Numbered from the stretch's first letter, positions 16,888 to 26,516 are shown. The stretch: DNA of 64,000 nucleotides from Chryseobacterium oryctis (GCF_025971925.1 NZ_JAPDHV010000002.1:368003-432002); one strand, 5' to 3'. The notes: generated from the letters alone by a model not told the origin. Made by a program: numbers and translations.

Positions 16888-16905
16888 TTTATAAATTTTA
16901 TGTTA

Positions 16906-16913
16906 CAAAATTA
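16906..16913 (-). promoter_or_regulatory. -7 promoter element of the cupin gene
   Basis: CAAAATTA on the plus strand reads TAATTTTG on the minus strand, a TAnnTTTG match 18 bp before the ATG at 16887. No -33 match was found. Confidence 0.45.
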
Positions 16914-17076
16914 TTAAATAATTACTTAATGATATTAAGATTAAGTTTTTTTTAATCTATGATTCAAATCATGATTTTAAATATATAGAACAGATAAAAG
17001 CAAAAATAAAATTACTAAAAAATATGATTTTGATTTAAAAAAAATTAGCAGAAATATGTTTTTAAAATAATATCAC

Positions 17077-17084
17077 TATTTTTG
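17077..17084 (+). promoter_or_regulatory. -7 promoter element of the receptor-like gene
   Basis: TATTTTTG matches TAnnTTTG about 100 bp before the ATG at 17186. The rest of the 16888-17185 gap is AT-rich. It also has a small inverted repeat GTAAT-N5-ATTAC at 17154-17168; otherwise I see nothing there. Confidence 0.45.
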
Positions 17085-17185
17085 TAGTTATAAATTTAAG
17101 TTTAACTTTTTAAATAGAATTGAATCTTTAATAAGTGTAACAAATATTCATACGTAATGACTAATTACTTAAATAATATACTATT

Positions 17186-19882
17186 ATGATAAAGAAAATT
17201 TATTTGGTTCTAATGATGCTTTTCTCTGTTGTGATTTTTGCGCAAAAGACAGTTTCAGGGAAAGTGACTGATGAGGACGGAGTTGCAATTCCTAGTGCAA
17301 GTGTGACGGTAGAAGAGCCAGGAAAGGATGCTATTTTAGCTTACGGAATTACCAATTCAAAAGGAGAATATAAGGTAACCTTCACTTCTTCTGAACCTAA
17401 TGTGGATTTAAAAATAAAAGCATTCAATCAAAAGCCACTAACGAAACAAATAAGCAATAGTGATCAGACATTAAGTTTTAAAATGCAGTCTGAAGCTACT
17501 GAAATCAAAGAGGTTAAGATAAAAACTAAATTAATAACCTCAAGAGGAGATACGATTGCTTATGATCTTAAAGCTTTTGACAGTAAAAGTGACAGAACGC
17601 TTGCCGATGTGATGAAAAAAATTCCGGGAATTGAAGTAAATGCAGACGGGAGTATTCTGTATCAGGGTAATGCCATCAATAAATTTTATGTAAACGGAAA
17701 AGACCTTATGGAAGGAGGTTATGGAACCATCAATAACTCGCTTCCAAAAGATGCCGTACAAAAAGTTGAAGTTCTTGAAAATCATCAGCCGGTAAAAATT
17801 CTTCAGGATAAAGTACCTTCAGATCAAGCTGCTATTAATATTAAGTTGAAAAACTCTGTTACAATGACAGGTAGAGGAGAAGTAGGTATTGGAGGAAGTC
17901 CTTTATTATGGAATGTAAAATTAACGCCTATGTTTTTCGGACAGAAAAGCCAGTGGGTGGTTAATTATAAAACCAATAACATGGGAGAGCAGGTAGAAAA
18001 TGAAGGAAATATATTGGGAAGTATGAATATGTGGGAGGGGAGAAGATCAAGTATGTCTCAAAATAACTGGCTCAATATTGAAACAGCAAGTACGCCCAAC
18101 TTACCTGTGAAAAGATATTTAATGAATAATGTTCATTTTCTGTCAGCCAACTATCTTACAAATATTGATAGTAAAAAAGAATGGGAGTTTAAAGCAAATG
18201 CTAATTACACTAATAATGCAGTAGAAAGAGAATCTAATAGTGTTGTAACTGATATCCAGCAAGGAACTCAGTATAACATGAATTTTTTAAATAATTTTTA
18301 TACTGATAAACTAAAAGGAGAGTTGATTTTTACTAAAAACGCTAAAAAAGGATTTTTCAAAAATACAACAAGCTTTAGTCAATTCTGGAATGCAGATAGA
18401 GGTTTTGCAGATAGAGCAGGAAGATCTGGAAATCAATCTGTAGAATCACCAACTTCATCTTTCCAAAACTCTTTAAGTACTATTATTCCTTGGAAAGAAA
18501 AAATGGTAAATTTCAGGTCATTCATTAGTTATCAGGATGATAAACAAACGCTAGAAATTTTCCCGGCAGACTATTTACAGTTTCCATATAAAGATCCAGT
18601 TACAGGAGATTTTACAACGATCGAATTTATTTCAGGTAGTAAGGCAATACAAAACTTTAGGATTAAAAGTTTAGAAACATCTCATTCTGCTAATGTAAGC
18701 TTTTCAACAAAAGGATGGACTTTCACTCCTCAAGTTGGATTGGATTTCTCAACAGATAAATTAACAACCAATTTTGATGGCTTTACAACAAGCAATTTCC
18801 CAGACTTTAGTAGTTTTTCTTATGAAAATAACTTAAAATTTACAAGATTTAAACCAACTGCATCATTAGGGGTTAATTATAAATCTGATTCTTGGAATTT
18901 GTTTGCTAATTTTCCGGTTAATTTCAATAATATTAAAGCAGAAGATGATTTAAGAGGGGTTTCTAAATCATTAAATAAAGTTACTTTTACTCCAAATGTT
19001 TTTGCACAATATTCCTTTGCTTCATTTTTTAAAGCAAGTATAAATGGAAATATTAGCAATACTTTTGGTGATATACAAACGGCATATGCCGGATATATTT
19101 TGACAAATCCGGGAGGATTTAATGTGATGAATCCTAAAAATCCTATTCCTGAAACCAATTCAAAAAGTGCGGGGGCAAGATTAGAGTATAGAAATCCTTT
19201 GAATAATCTTTTCTTTAATGTTGGATATAATTTAAGTGATACAAAAAATAATCTATTAGCATCTAGTGCTGTTAACGAATTAGGATTTAGTGTAATTGAA
19301 TACATAGAAAGTGAAAATAAAAGAACAAGTAACAGTTATTATGCAGAAATTGGTAAGTATTTTCCTAAATTTAAGACCAATGCATCATTAACGTTCAGTG
19401 ATACCAATTCAAAATCTCAATCAAGAAGAAATAATCAGGATATTAATACTTCAAATAAAGGAAATTCTCTAGGGTTTAAATTTAATAACACCTATTTCTC
19501 TTGGATGAGTATAGATTTTAATATGACAAAGTCATGGAATAAGCAATCCAATGGCATTATTCAAAATGATCTTGGTAAAACAGAAGGATATACTCATAAC
19601 TTAAATGTATTCTTCTATCCTATAGAAAATCATACATTAGGATTTTATTGGGATCAAATTAACTCAAATCTAGGACAAACCAAATTAAACAATGGGTTTT
19701 TTGATGTTTCCTATCAATTTACTTGGTCTAAAAAGAAAATTGATTTTGAACTAAAATGGATGAACATTGCAGATAAAAAAGTTTTCGAGAGAATAAATGT
19801 AGGAGATGCTACAATTACACAAACAAAAATGCAGCTTCGCCCGAGCCAAGTAATGTTTACGGTAAAATTCAATTTTAAATAA
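17186..19882 (+). CDS. Outer-membrane beta-barrel protein with carboxypeptidase-like domain (TonB-receptor-like)
   Basis: An 898-residue protein with a signal peptide (KIYLVLMMLFSVVIFAQ). Residues about 20-110 are a CarboxypepD_reg-like beta-sandwich, starting TVSGKVTDEDGVAIPSASV. A plug-like segment follows (LADVMKKIPGIEVNADGSI, about 150-170). The remainder is a long beta-barrel ending in an aromatic strand (PSQVMFTVKFNFK). This is the OMP_b-brl_3 arrangement of Bacteroidota, related to TonB-dependent receptors. The next gene is a GLPGLI-family protein; such pairs are frequent, and metal or peptide handling has been proposed. No SusD partner is present, so polysaccharide uptake is unlikely. 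The cargo is unknown. Confidence 0.9.
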   Translation: MIKKIYLVLMMLFSVVIFAQKTVSGKVTDEDGVAIPSASVTVEEPGKDAILAYGITNSKGEYKVTFTSSEPNVDLKIKAFNQKPLTKQISNSDQTLSFKMQSEATEIKEVKIKTKLITSRGDTIAYDLKAFDSKSDRTLADVMKKIPGIEVNADGSILYQGNAINKFYVNGKDLMEGGYGTINNSLPKDAVQKVEVLENHQPVKILQDKVPSDQAAINIKLKNSVTMTGRGEVGIGGSPLLWNVKLTPMFFGQKSQWVVNYKTNNMGEQVENEGNILGSMNMWEGRRSSMSQNNWLNIETASTPNLPVKRYLMNNVHFLSANYLTNIDSKKEWEFKANANYTNNAVERESNSVVTDIQQGTQYNMNFLNNFYTDKLKGELIFTKNAKKGFFKNTTSFSQFWNADRGFADRAGRSGNQSVESPTSSFQNSLSTIIPWKEKMVNFRSFISYQDDKQTLEIFPADYLQFPYKDPVTGDFTTIEFISGSKAIQNFRIKSLETSHSANVSFSTKGWTFTPQVGLDFSTDKLTTNFDGFTTSNFPDFSSFSYENNLKFTRFKPTASLGVNYKSDSWNLFANFPVNFNNIKAEDDLRGVSKSLNKVTFTPNVFAQYSFASFFKASINGNISNTFGDIQTAYAGYILTNPGGFNVMNPKNPIPETNSKSAGARLEYRNPLNNLFFNVGYNLSDTKNNLLASSAVNELGFSVIEYIESENKRTSNSYYAEIGKYFPKFKTNASLTFSDTNSKSQSRRNNQDINTSNKGNSLGFKFNNTYFSWMSIDFNMTKSWNKQSNGIIQNDLGKTEGYTHNLNVFFYPIENHTLGFYWDQINSNLGQTKLNNGFFDVSYQFTWSKKKIDFELKWMNIADKKVFERINVGDATITQTKMQLRPSQVMFTVKFNFK

Positions 19883-19886
19883 AAAT

Positions 19887-19920
19887 AAAAACCAATCTCA
19901 CCGAGGTTGGTTTTTTATTT
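19887..19920 (+). terminator. Rho-independent terminator after the receptor-like gene
   Basis: AAAACCAATCTC (19887-19898) pairs with GAGGTTGGTTTT (19903-19914) with one wobble, followed by TTATTT. Confidence 0.8.
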
Positions 19921-20012
19921 AAGCGGTGATGTTATAAAATATGAAATAATAAAGTTGAAAAAATCTGTAACAAAAAATAAGAAGGATAAACTAATTAATA
20001 AAGATTATTACA

Positions 20013-20933
20013 ATGAAAAAACTTTTTTCAGTATTTTTTATAGCTATTGTTGCTTTTGTAAGCGCGCAGGAAAATGAATCAAAAGAAACCGCGAATCGTT
20101 TTATTTATGAGTTGACTTTTAAACCTAAAAAAGACTCTACAAAAATTGATAAAGTGCATACAATTCTTGATATAACAGATAAAAACAGATCGGTTTATCA
20201 AGATTATACTGTCATTGTTCAGGATTCTATCATGAAAGTGGAAATTGAAGCAATGCAAAAAGCAGGCACAATGAAAGACCTTTCAAAATCAATAAGACAG
20301 CCTAAAATGTCTGCAAGAATCTATAAATTTTATCCAAGTATGAAAGTACAATATGTGGATAAAATTGCCAACGGATTCACTCCTAGTAATATTGGTTACA
20401 ATGAAGAGATTAAATTTAATTGGAAAATTTTAGCAGATAAAGAAAAAATTGGAGCTTATAATACTCAAAAAGCAACAACGGAATTTGGAGGTAGAAAATG
20501 GACAGCTTGGTTTAGCACAGATATTCCTTTTCAGGACGGACCCTATAAATTTTCAGGGCTTCCAGGGCTGATTGTTAAAATTGAAGATGAAGAGAAAAAT
20601 TATTCTTGGGTTTTACAAGGAAATAAGAAAGTTAATGATTATACAGAATATTCTTATATAGAAAATCTGATGCATGCTAAAGGAGGAAAAGTAAATGAAT
20701 TATCTCGTGAAAAGTTTGAAAAAACATTTAATGATTACAAAAAAGATCCTTTTGCATCAGTAAGACCTATGATGACGCAAGAAATGTTATCTAAAACGAT
20801 TCCCGGGATGGATGGAACGATTGGGGATATGATGAAGAAACAAGAAAAACAATACAAAGACTTTTATAGTGCTATTGATAATCCAATCGAAAAAGAGGTA
20901 CAATCTCAACCTTCGGATAAAAAGAAAAAATAA
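20013..20933 (+). CDS. GLPGLI family secreted protein
   Basis: A 306-residue protein with a signal peptide (LFSVFFIAIVAFVSAQ). The family signature GLPGLIVKIED is present near residue 190, preceded by the conserved TAWFSTDIPFQDGPYKF. The N-terminal half is a beta-rich domain with ratios like other GLPGLI proteins. The C-terminal 60 residues are Met/Lys-rich and end in a basic KKKK tail. It follows the outer-membrane barrel gene and its terminator, but it is the usual genomic partner of such receptors. The molecular function of the family is unknown; a periplasmic role in metal or peptide maturation is possible. Confidence 0.9.
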   Translation: MKKLFSVFFIAIVAFVSAQENESKETANRFIYELTFKPKKDSTKIDKVHTILDITDKNRSVYQDYTVIVQDSIMKVEIEAMQKAGTMKDLSKSIRQPKMSARIYKFYPSMKVQYVDKIANGFTPSNIGYNEEIKFNWKILADKEKIGAYNTQKATTEFGGRKWTAWFSTDIPFQDGPYKFSGLPGLIVKIEDEEKNYSWVLQGNKKVNDYTEYSYIENLMHAKGGKVNELSREKFEKTFNDYKKDPFASVRPMMTQEMLSKTIPGMDGTIGDMMKKQEKQYKDFYSAIDNPIEKEVQSQPSDKKKK

Positions 20934-20958
20934 TTTCATGTCAACTAAATTATATTGC

Positions 20959-21001
20959 AAATCAACCCAAACATATTATTATGTTTGGGTTGATTTTTTT
21001 T
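20959..21001 (+). terminator. Strong Rho-independent terminator after the GLPGLI gene
   Basis: AAATCAACCCAAACATA (20959-20975) and TATGTTTGGGTTGATTT (20980-20996) form a perfect 17-bp stem with a four-base loop and a T-run. Confidence 0.9.
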
Positions 21002-21011
21002 GTGTAACACA

Positions 21012-21036
21012 GTTATTTAGATTAAATTTAAATAAC
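21012..21036. promoter_or_regulatory. Palindromic candidate operator upstream of feoAB
   Basis: A 25-bp near-palindrome with perfect outer arms GTTATTTA (21012-21019) and TAAATAAC (21029-21036). Its centre, TTTAGATTAAATTTAAA, resembles DtxR/MntR- or Fur-type boxes. It abuts the -7 element of feoA, so an iron-sensing repressor is a reasonable guess. Confidence 0.5.
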
Positions 21037-21037
21037 G

Positions 21038-21045
21038 TATATTTG
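21038..21045 (+). promoter_or_regulatory. -7 promoter element of feoAB
   Basis: TATATTTG matches TAnnTTTG, 19 bp before the feoA start. The palindrome covers the expected -33 region. Confidence 0.55.
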
Positions 21046-21064
21046 CATGACAAAAAAGTAGGCT

Positions 21065-21319
21065 TTGAAAGTAAAAGATTTACATAAGTTGAGCGGATTT
21101 CCTAAAAACAAAATGGGAAAGATTTTGAGATATGATAATGATCATCTTAAAATGCCCAATAAAATCATTGAAATGGGGCTTTTGCCAGAAACTGTTTTCC
21201 GAATTTTGTACCAGGCTCCGTTTAATGGTCCAATGTATGTTGAATTTGGTGAAGAAAAAAGCCGTATCGCTCTTCGTGAAGAGGAAGGGGATTTTATCAT
21301 TGTTGAAGAATTGAATTAA
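21065..21319 (+). CDS. feoA: FeoA-family ferrous iron transport accessory protein
   Basis: An 84-residue SH3-like protein of normal FeoA length. The nearest ATG (21047) runs into a stop after four codons, so the start is probably the TTG at 21065, giving MKVKDLHKLSGFPKNKMG. The family features are short beta strands, 'PNKIIEMGLLPETVF' and 'APFNGPMYVEFGEEKSRIALR'. FeoA binds the cytoplasmic side of FeoB and tunes Fe2+ uptake. Its stop overlaps the feoB ATG (TAATG), and translation is therefore coupled. Weak initiation at TTG may keep FeoA and FeoB in ratio. Confidence 0.88.
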   Translation: MKVKDLHKLSGFPKNKMGKILRYDNDHLKMPNKIIEMGLLPETVFRILYQAPFNGPMYVEFGEEKSRIALREEEGDFIIVEELN

Positions 21320-23352
21320 TGCAGAACAATAAGAAAAAAAAGGTACTTTTAGTAGGGAATCCGAATGTAGGAAAATCAACGGTTTTTAATGCTCTTTGTA
21401 ATAAAAAACAAAAAACCGGCAACTATGCAGGGGTTACCGTTGCAAGTCATTCAGGGAATTATACCTTTAAGAATGAAGATGTTGAGGTGGTAGATTTACC
21501 AGGTTCTTATAGTGTTTATCCAAGTTCGGAAGACGAAGCTATTTTTTCTAAATTTCTTATCGACGAACAAAAAAACTATGCAGGAGTTATCTACATTCTT
21601 GAAGCGCTAAGTTTAAAAAGAGGACTTCTTTTGTTTCAGCAGATTCAGGATTTGGGAATTCCAACAATTTTAGTGGTTAATCAAATTGATCAGGCAGAAA
21701 AGAGAGGTATTTCTATTGCTACTCAAAAACTTTCAGAGGCTTTAGGTATTAAAATTATTAAAACCAATGCAAAAGAGCAAATTGGTATTGAAGAAATAAA
21801 AGAAGCAATTTTAAATAATCAATTTGTAAAAAAAGACAATCCATCATTTGAAACTCCAAGTGAACATAAAGAATTTATTCAGAAAATAGCCTCTCAAAAA
21901 GGGTTTGAGAATGAATATAAAGCTTGGATGAGTCTTTCTTTCGGAACAGATTTAGGAAGAATAGAATCTGTTGCCGAGCAAATGAATGATCCAGATTCAA
22001 AAAGTTTGGTTCCTAAAAGATTACAGGTTCAAGAAACCGTAAGGCGATATCAGAATATTGATAAGGTTTTATCAAACGTTATATCGAAAAAAGCTCAATT
22101 CAAAGAATTATTAACGGAAAAGCTAGACAAAATTTTAGTTCATAAATTCTGGGGATATGTGATTTTTATGATGATTTTGTTAATCATTTTCCAGAGTGTT
22201 TTCTTTTTGGCTGAATATCCAATGACTTGGATTGAAGATTTCTTCTCTTGGTTATCTGCTTTTACGACAGAACATTTACCGGAAGGACCTATCAATTCAT
22301 TGGTTTCAAACGGAATTGTTCCGGGAATTGGAGGTATTGTGGTCTTTGCTCCTCAAATTGGAATTCTATTGTATTTCCTTTATCTACTGGAAGACTCAGG
22401 ATATATGGCGAGAGTTGTTTTCCTTATGGATAGACTTTTAAGACCTTTCGGCTTGAACGGGAAAAGTATTGTTCCATTAGTTTCAGGAACGGCGTGTGCT
22501 ATTCCTGCTGTAATATCAACAAGAAATATTGAAAATGTAAAGGAAAGATTGCTAACCATTTTGGTAACTCCTTTTATGACGTGTTCAGCGAGGTTACCTG
22601 TTTATAGTATCATTATTGGTTTAATTATTTCAGACGGAACATTTTTAGGAGTAAAATATAAAGCCTTGGTATTAATGGGGATGTATTTATTAGGGTTTTT
22701 AGTTGCTTTATTTTCGGCAGCAATCCTTAATAAATTCATTAAAAATAAAGGAAAAACTTATTTGGTAATGGATTTACCTACTTATAAAAAACCACTTTTC
22801 GGATACGATTTCAAAATGGTTTTAGGTAAGGTTTGGGAATTCATTACAGGAGCGGGTAAAATTATCTTCATTGTAAGTATTATTATCTGGTTTTTAAGTT
22901 ATTTTGGTCCAAAACAGGAACCTAATCAGCTTGTTGCAACAGATGTAGAGTTAGACCATTCTTATTTAGCAAAAATGGGAAAATCAATTGAACCAATGAT
23001 AGAACCTCTTGGTTATGATTGGAAAATGGGAGTTGGTATTCTTACGAGTTTCGTAGCTAGAGAAGTTTTTGTAGGTACGATGTCAACATTGTACAGTTTG
23101 GAAGATGATGCTCCTGAAGTGAAAGTAATTGATAAAATGCGTAGAGATGTGAAACCAAATGGCGAAAAAGTCTTCAGTTTTGCGACGGGTATTTCAGTAC
23201 TTTTATTTTACGCATTTGCAATGCAGTGTGTTTCTACACTTGCAGTAGTCTACAGAGAAACCAAAAGCTGGAAATGGACAGTTTTTCAGGTTGTTATGAT
23301 GACAGGTTTGGCATATTTTGTGTCGATGATAGTTTATCAGATTTTAAAATAA
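21319..23352 (+). CDS. feoB: Ferrous iron transporter FeoB
   Basis: A 677-residue inner-membrane transporter for Fe2+. The N-terminal GTPase domain has GNPNVGKSTVFNAL (13-26), DLPGSYSV (G3) and NQID (G4), then a helical GDI-like region to about residue 260. Two Gate-type repeats with about eight transmembrane helices follow. They include the conserved cysteines in SGTACAIPAV and TPFMTCSARLPVY, and FVAREVFVG. It is of normal length for Bacteroidota FeoB, though shorter than the E. coli protein. The operon is feoA-feoB-small membrane protein, under the palindrome at 21012. Confidence 0.97.
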   Translation: MQNNKKKKVLLVGNPNVGKSTVFNALCNKKQKTGNYAGVTVASHSGNYTFKNEDVEVVDLPGSYSVYPSSEDEAIFSKFLIDEQKNYAGVIYILEALSLKRGLLLFQQIQDLGIPTILVVNQIDQAEKRGISIATQKLSEALGIKIIKTNAKEQIGIEEIKEAILNNQFVKKDNPSFETPSEHKEFIQKIASQKGFENEYKAWMSLSFGTDLGRIESVAEQMNDPDSKSLVPKRLQVQETVRRYQNIDKVLSNVISKKAQFKELLTEKLDKILVHKFWGYVIFMMILLIIFQSVFFLAEYPMTWIEDFFSWLSAFTTEHLPEGPINSLVSNGIVPGIGGIVVFAPQIGILLYFLYLLEDSGYMARVVFLMDRLLRPFGLNGKSIVPLVSGTACAIPAVISTRNIENVKERLLTILVTPFMTCSARLPVYSIIIGLIISDGTFLGVKYKALVLMGMYLLGFLVALFSAAILNKFIKNKGKTYLVMDLPTYKKPLFGYDFKMVLGKVWEFITGAGKIIFIVSIIIWFLSYFGPKQEPNQLVATDVELDHSYLAKMGKSIEPMIEPLGYDWKMGVGILTSFVAREVFVGTMSTLYSLEDDAPEVKVIDKMRRDVKPNGEKVFSFATGISVLLFYAFAMQCVSTLAVVYRETKSWKWTVFQVVMMTGLAYFVSMIVYQILK

Positions 23353-23504
23353 TGGATTTTTCATTAATTGTACAGTACATAATTATCTTTATTATTGTTG
23401 CATTTGCCTGTTTCTCTTTATTTAAAGTACTCAGGAGAAACTTTGCACCAAAGAGATTCAGTTCCAAAAGAACAAACTGTGATAAAGATTGCGGATGTTC
23501 ATAA
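23352..23504 (+). CDS. FeoB-associated Cys-rich membrane protein
   Basis: A 50-residue protein whose ATG at 23352 overlaps the feoB stop (TAATG). It has one transmembrane helix (VQYIIIFIIVAFACFSLF), then a basic stretch and a Cys-rich tail (TNCDKDCGCS). This architecture matches the small 'FeoB-associated Cys-rich' proteins that accompany feoB in many bacteria, similar in position to FeoC. The cysteines may bind iron at the membrane surface; that is inferred. Confidence 0.85.
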   Translation: MDFSLIVQYIIIFIIVAFACFSLFKVLRRNFAPKRFSSKRTNCDKDCGCS

Positions 23505-23533
23505 CTTTCTGACGTGATGTGGTAAATAATATC

Positions 23534-23541
23534 TAATTTTG
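23534..23541 (+). promoter_or_regulatory. -7 promoter element of glmM
   Basis: TAATTTTG matches TAnnTTTG about 49 bp before the glmM ATG. No convincing -33 box was seen. Confidence 0.45.
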
Positions 23542-23589
23542 CTTAATTTTAATTAAATAGAAAAAAAGTAAAATTATAAAACACTTAGA

Positions 23590-24972
23590 ATGTCATTAAT
23601 AAAAAGCATTTCAGGAATCAGAGGAACTATTGGTGGAAAAGTAAATGATAATTTGACTCCGCTTGATGTAGTAAAATTTGCTTCCGCATTCGGGACTTGG
23701 CTTCAGAATAATAAAAATAGAAAAGATTTAACGCTGGTAATAGGAAGAGATGCCAGAATCTCTGGTCAAATGGTTTCCTCATTGGTTACAGCTACTTTAC
23801 AAGGGCTTGGAATCAACGTGATTGATTTAGGGCTTTCTACAACTCCAACTGTTGAAATAATGGTTCCTGAGCTTAAAGCTGATGGAGGTATTATTCTTAC
23901 AGCTTCTCATAATCCAAAACAGTGGAACGCTCTTAAATTATTAAATGATAAAGGAGAATTTATCAGTGGAGAAAACGGAGCAGAAGTTTTGATTTTGGCT
24001 GAAAGTGAAAACTTTAACTATGCTGAGGTTGATAATTTAGGAAAATATGAAACAAGAGACGATGCTTTTGATATTCATATTCAGCAGATTCTAGATTTAC
24101 CAATGGTAGATGCAGAAGCAATTAAATCTAAGAAATTCAAAGTGGTTTTGGATGCTGTAAATTCTACAGGAGGTATTGCAATTCCAATGTTACTAGATAA
24201 ATTAGGTTGTGAAACAGTAAAATTATATTGTGAACCGACAGGTCATTTTCCACACAATCCGGAGCCGTTGAAGGAGCATTTAGGAGATATTTGCGAATTG
24301 GTGAAAAAAGAAGGTGCAGATTTTGGAGTAGTTGTAGACCCTGATGTTGACAGATTAGCGTTAATTGATGAAAAAGGCGAAATGTTCGGGGAAGAATATA
24401 CTTTGGTTGCCGTTGCTGATTATTTATTGAAAAATAAGAATGGAGTAGCTATTTCAAATCTTTCTTCAAGTCGAGCATTGAGAGATGTTGCTCAAACTCA
24501 CAATTCAGAATATTTTGCAAGTGCTGTAGGAGAAGTAAATGTGGTTACTTTAATGAAAGAGAAAAATGCAGTAATTGGTGGAGAAGGAAACGGAGGTATT
24601 ATATATCCTGATTTGCATTACGGAAGAGATTCTTTGGTAGGGGTAGCATTATTTTTAACTCATTTGGCAAAAGAAAACAAAACTGTTTCTGAATTAAGAG
24701 CAGGTTATCCAAGCTATTTTATGGGTAAAAAGAAAATAGAATTGACTCCCGAAATCGATGTAGATACTCTTTTAACTAAAATGGAAAAAGAATATCAAAA
24801 TGAAGAGGTTTCTACAGTAGATGGAGTAAAAATAGATTTTGAAAACAATTGGGTCCACCTTAGAAAATCTAATACAGAACCGATTATCAGAATTTATACA
24901 GAGGCTAAATCTCAGGAAGAAGCCGACAAATTAGGTGATGAAATGATAGCTAAAATCAATAGTTTGATTTAA
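23590..24972 (+). CDS. glmM: Phosphoglucosamine mutase
   Basis: A 460-residue alpha-D-phosphohexomutase that turns glucosamine-6-phosphate into glucosamine-1-phosphate for UDP-GlcNAc and hence peptidoglycan and LPS. The phosphoserine loop is ILTASHNPKQWNALK, the metal loop is DPDVDRLALID, the sugar-specificity loop is GGEGNGGIIYP, and the phosphate-binding loop is RKSNTEPIIRIYTEA. The start region MSLIKSISGIRGTIGG is canonical. It is slightly longer than E. coli GlmM (445). Some members of this branch also act on phosphomannose or phosphoglucose. Confidence 0.93.
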   Translation: MSLIKSISGIRGTIGGKVNDNLTPLDVVKFASAFGTWLQNNKNRKDLTLVIGRDARISGQMVSSLVTATLQGLGINVIDLGLSTTPTVEIMVPELKADGGIILTASHNPKQWNALKLLNDKGEFISGENGAEVLILAESENFNYAEVDNLGKYETRDDAFDIHIQQILDLPMVDAEAIKSKKFKVVLDAVNSTGGIAIPMLLDKLGCETVKLYCEPTGHFPHNPEPLKEHLGDICELVKKEGADFGVVVDPDVDRLALIDEKGEMFGEEYTLVAVADYLLKNKNGVAISNLSSSRALRDVAQTHNSEYFASAVGEVNVVTLMKEKNAVIGGEGNGGIIYPDLHYGRDSLVGVALFLTHLAKENKTVSELRAGYPSYFMGKKKIELTPEIDVDTLLTKMEKEYQNEEVSTVDGVKIDFENNWVHLRKSNTEPIIRIYTEAKSQEEADKLGDEMIAKINSLI

Positions 24973-25093
24973 AAAAATTAACGTCTATTTCATCATTTTG
25001 AAATTTAAAAATTACTAACTTTATATTAAGATTTTCAGAAACGAGTATTTGTATATCTCATATCTCAGGTCTTAAATCTTAAAACGGTTTATA

Positions 25094-26473
25094 TTGGAAG
25101 AATATTTTGGAAATGAACTTGTAAAAAAGTTCGAAGAAATGATGGAAAATAATGATGAATTCTACTTCGATACAGAAGAGTTGGAAGACATTATTGTTTA
25201 TTATCTGGAGCTGGGAGATTTTAATTATGCCGATACTGCGGTTAATTATGGTCTAAAGCTTCATCCTAATTCATTGGATATCAAGATTAAAAGGCTTGAG
25301 ATTCTTTTGGAATGGGAAGATTTTAATACAGCAAAAGAACTTATAGATGAATTGAAAGGTTCATCAATGGAAAGTACAGACTTTTTGGTTTGCTATGCGA
25401 AGTATTATTCAAGTTTAGGAAATCCCAGAAAATCTATAGAAATTTGTAAAAAGGCTTTGGAATTGAAAGAGGAAGAAAACTTCCTTCACAATTTTATTGC
25501 TGATGAATATGTAAATCTTGGAGATCCGTTTAATGCACTTAAACATTACAGAAAAGCTCTAAAAGAAGATCCTACTGACGATTATGCTTTAGAAAATTGT
25601 ATGGTTTGCTTTTCAGATTTAAATAAAAGTGAAGAAGCCATTGCTTTTCTTAATGAATATTTAGATGAATTTGCTTATTCTGAGGTTGCTTGGTTCGAAT
25701 ACGGACAGTTTTACTTCAACAGAAAAAACTATGAAGAAGCAATAAAAGGATATGACTATTTATTGGCAATTAATTCCAATTCTGTGGGAGTTTATGCAAA
25801 TAAAGCAGCTTGTTATGAAGCTTTAGGTCAATACAAAAAAGCGGTTGAAGTTTATGAAGAAATGCTGGAGCTAGAATATACAAAAGCATTTACTTTTTAT
25901 AAAATAGGATTGTGTTATAAAACATTAAAACAACCAATTATAGCTTTGAATGCTTTCCAGAAATCTTTGAGAGAAGATCCTCAGTTTTATCTGGCAATGA
26001 TGGAGCAGTCTTATATTTACGAGGAAATGGGGGGAATGACGGAAGCGTTGCATTTTGCAAGAGAAGCAACTCATTTAAATGAAAATAACCTTGACTATCA
26101 AAAAAGGCTGGCATTTTTGTTCATTGATTCCGGAAAGTTTGAAGAAAGCCTTTCTTGCCTGAAAAAACTAGTAGAAGCAGAACCAACAAGATTTTATAAC
26201 TGGTATGCTTATACTGAAGTTTTAATGCTTTTGGGTGAATATGAAGAGGCTGTTACTGTTTTAAATAAAGCAGTGAAAGCTCATCACAGAGCAGAATTAT
26301 TTTACCAGCTTAGTAACTGCTATTTTAATTTGAAAGAACAGGGAAAAGGACTTGAATCGCTTCAAAAGGCATTGGATTTAGATCCTTCTTTAGCTTCAGA
26401 TATGCAGAAGAAGTATCCTTATATTAAAGATGAGGTTAAAAAGGCTAAAGCTAAAGTGAAAAAGAAAAATTAA
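25094..26473 (+). CDS. Tetratricopeptide-repeat protein
   Basis: A 459-residue cytoplasmic protein made of about ten helical TPR units from residue 30 to 430, for example ALKHYRKALKEDPTDDYAL and KAACYEALGQYKKAVEVY. There is no signal peptide. The first 27 residues are acidic and contain no repeat. The only plausible early start is TTG at 25094, giving MEEYFGNELVKKFEEMM; the next ATG would cut off part of this segment. The C-terminus is Lys-rich (KKAKAKVKKKN). TPR proteins are scaffolds; no partner is visible nearby. Confidence 0.85.
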   Translation: MEEYFGNELVKKFEEMMENNDEFYFDTEELEDIIVYYLELGDFNYADTAVNYGLKLHPNSLDIKIKRLEILLEWEDFNTAKELIDELKGSSMESTDFLVCYAKYYSSLGNPRKSIEICKKALELKEEENFLHNFIADEYVNLGDPFNALKHYRKALKEDPTDDYALENCMVCFSDLNKSEEAIAFLNEYLDEFAYSEVAWFEYGQFYFNRKNYEEAIKGYDYLLAINSNSVGVYANKAACYEALGQYKKAVEVYEEMLELEYTKAFTFYKIGLCYKTLKQPIIALNAFQKSLREDPQFYLAMMEQSYIYEEMGGMTEALHFAREATHLNENNLDYQKRLAFLFIDSGKFEESLSCLKKLVEAEPTRFYNWYAYTEVLMLLGEYEEAVTVLNKAVKAHHRAELFYQLSNCYFNLKEQGKGLESLQKALDLDPSLASDMQKKYPYIKDEVKKAKAKVKKKN

Positions 26474-26485
26474 TTTCAAATAGAA

Positions 26486-26516
26486 AAAATCCTGCATCAC
26501 TGCAGGATTTTCTTTT
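26486..26516. terminator. Bidirectional terminator
   Basis: AAAATCCTGCA (26486-26496) and TGCAGGATTTT (26501-26511) form an 11-bp stem between the convergent TPR and lipoprotein genes, with T-rich flanks on both strands. Confidence 0.85.

Noticed and set aside
21000..21012. TGTGTAACACA near feoA as another copy of the ADP-ribose operator
   Set aside because: The arms are right, but the spacing between them is missing, so it does not fit the 17-bp form.
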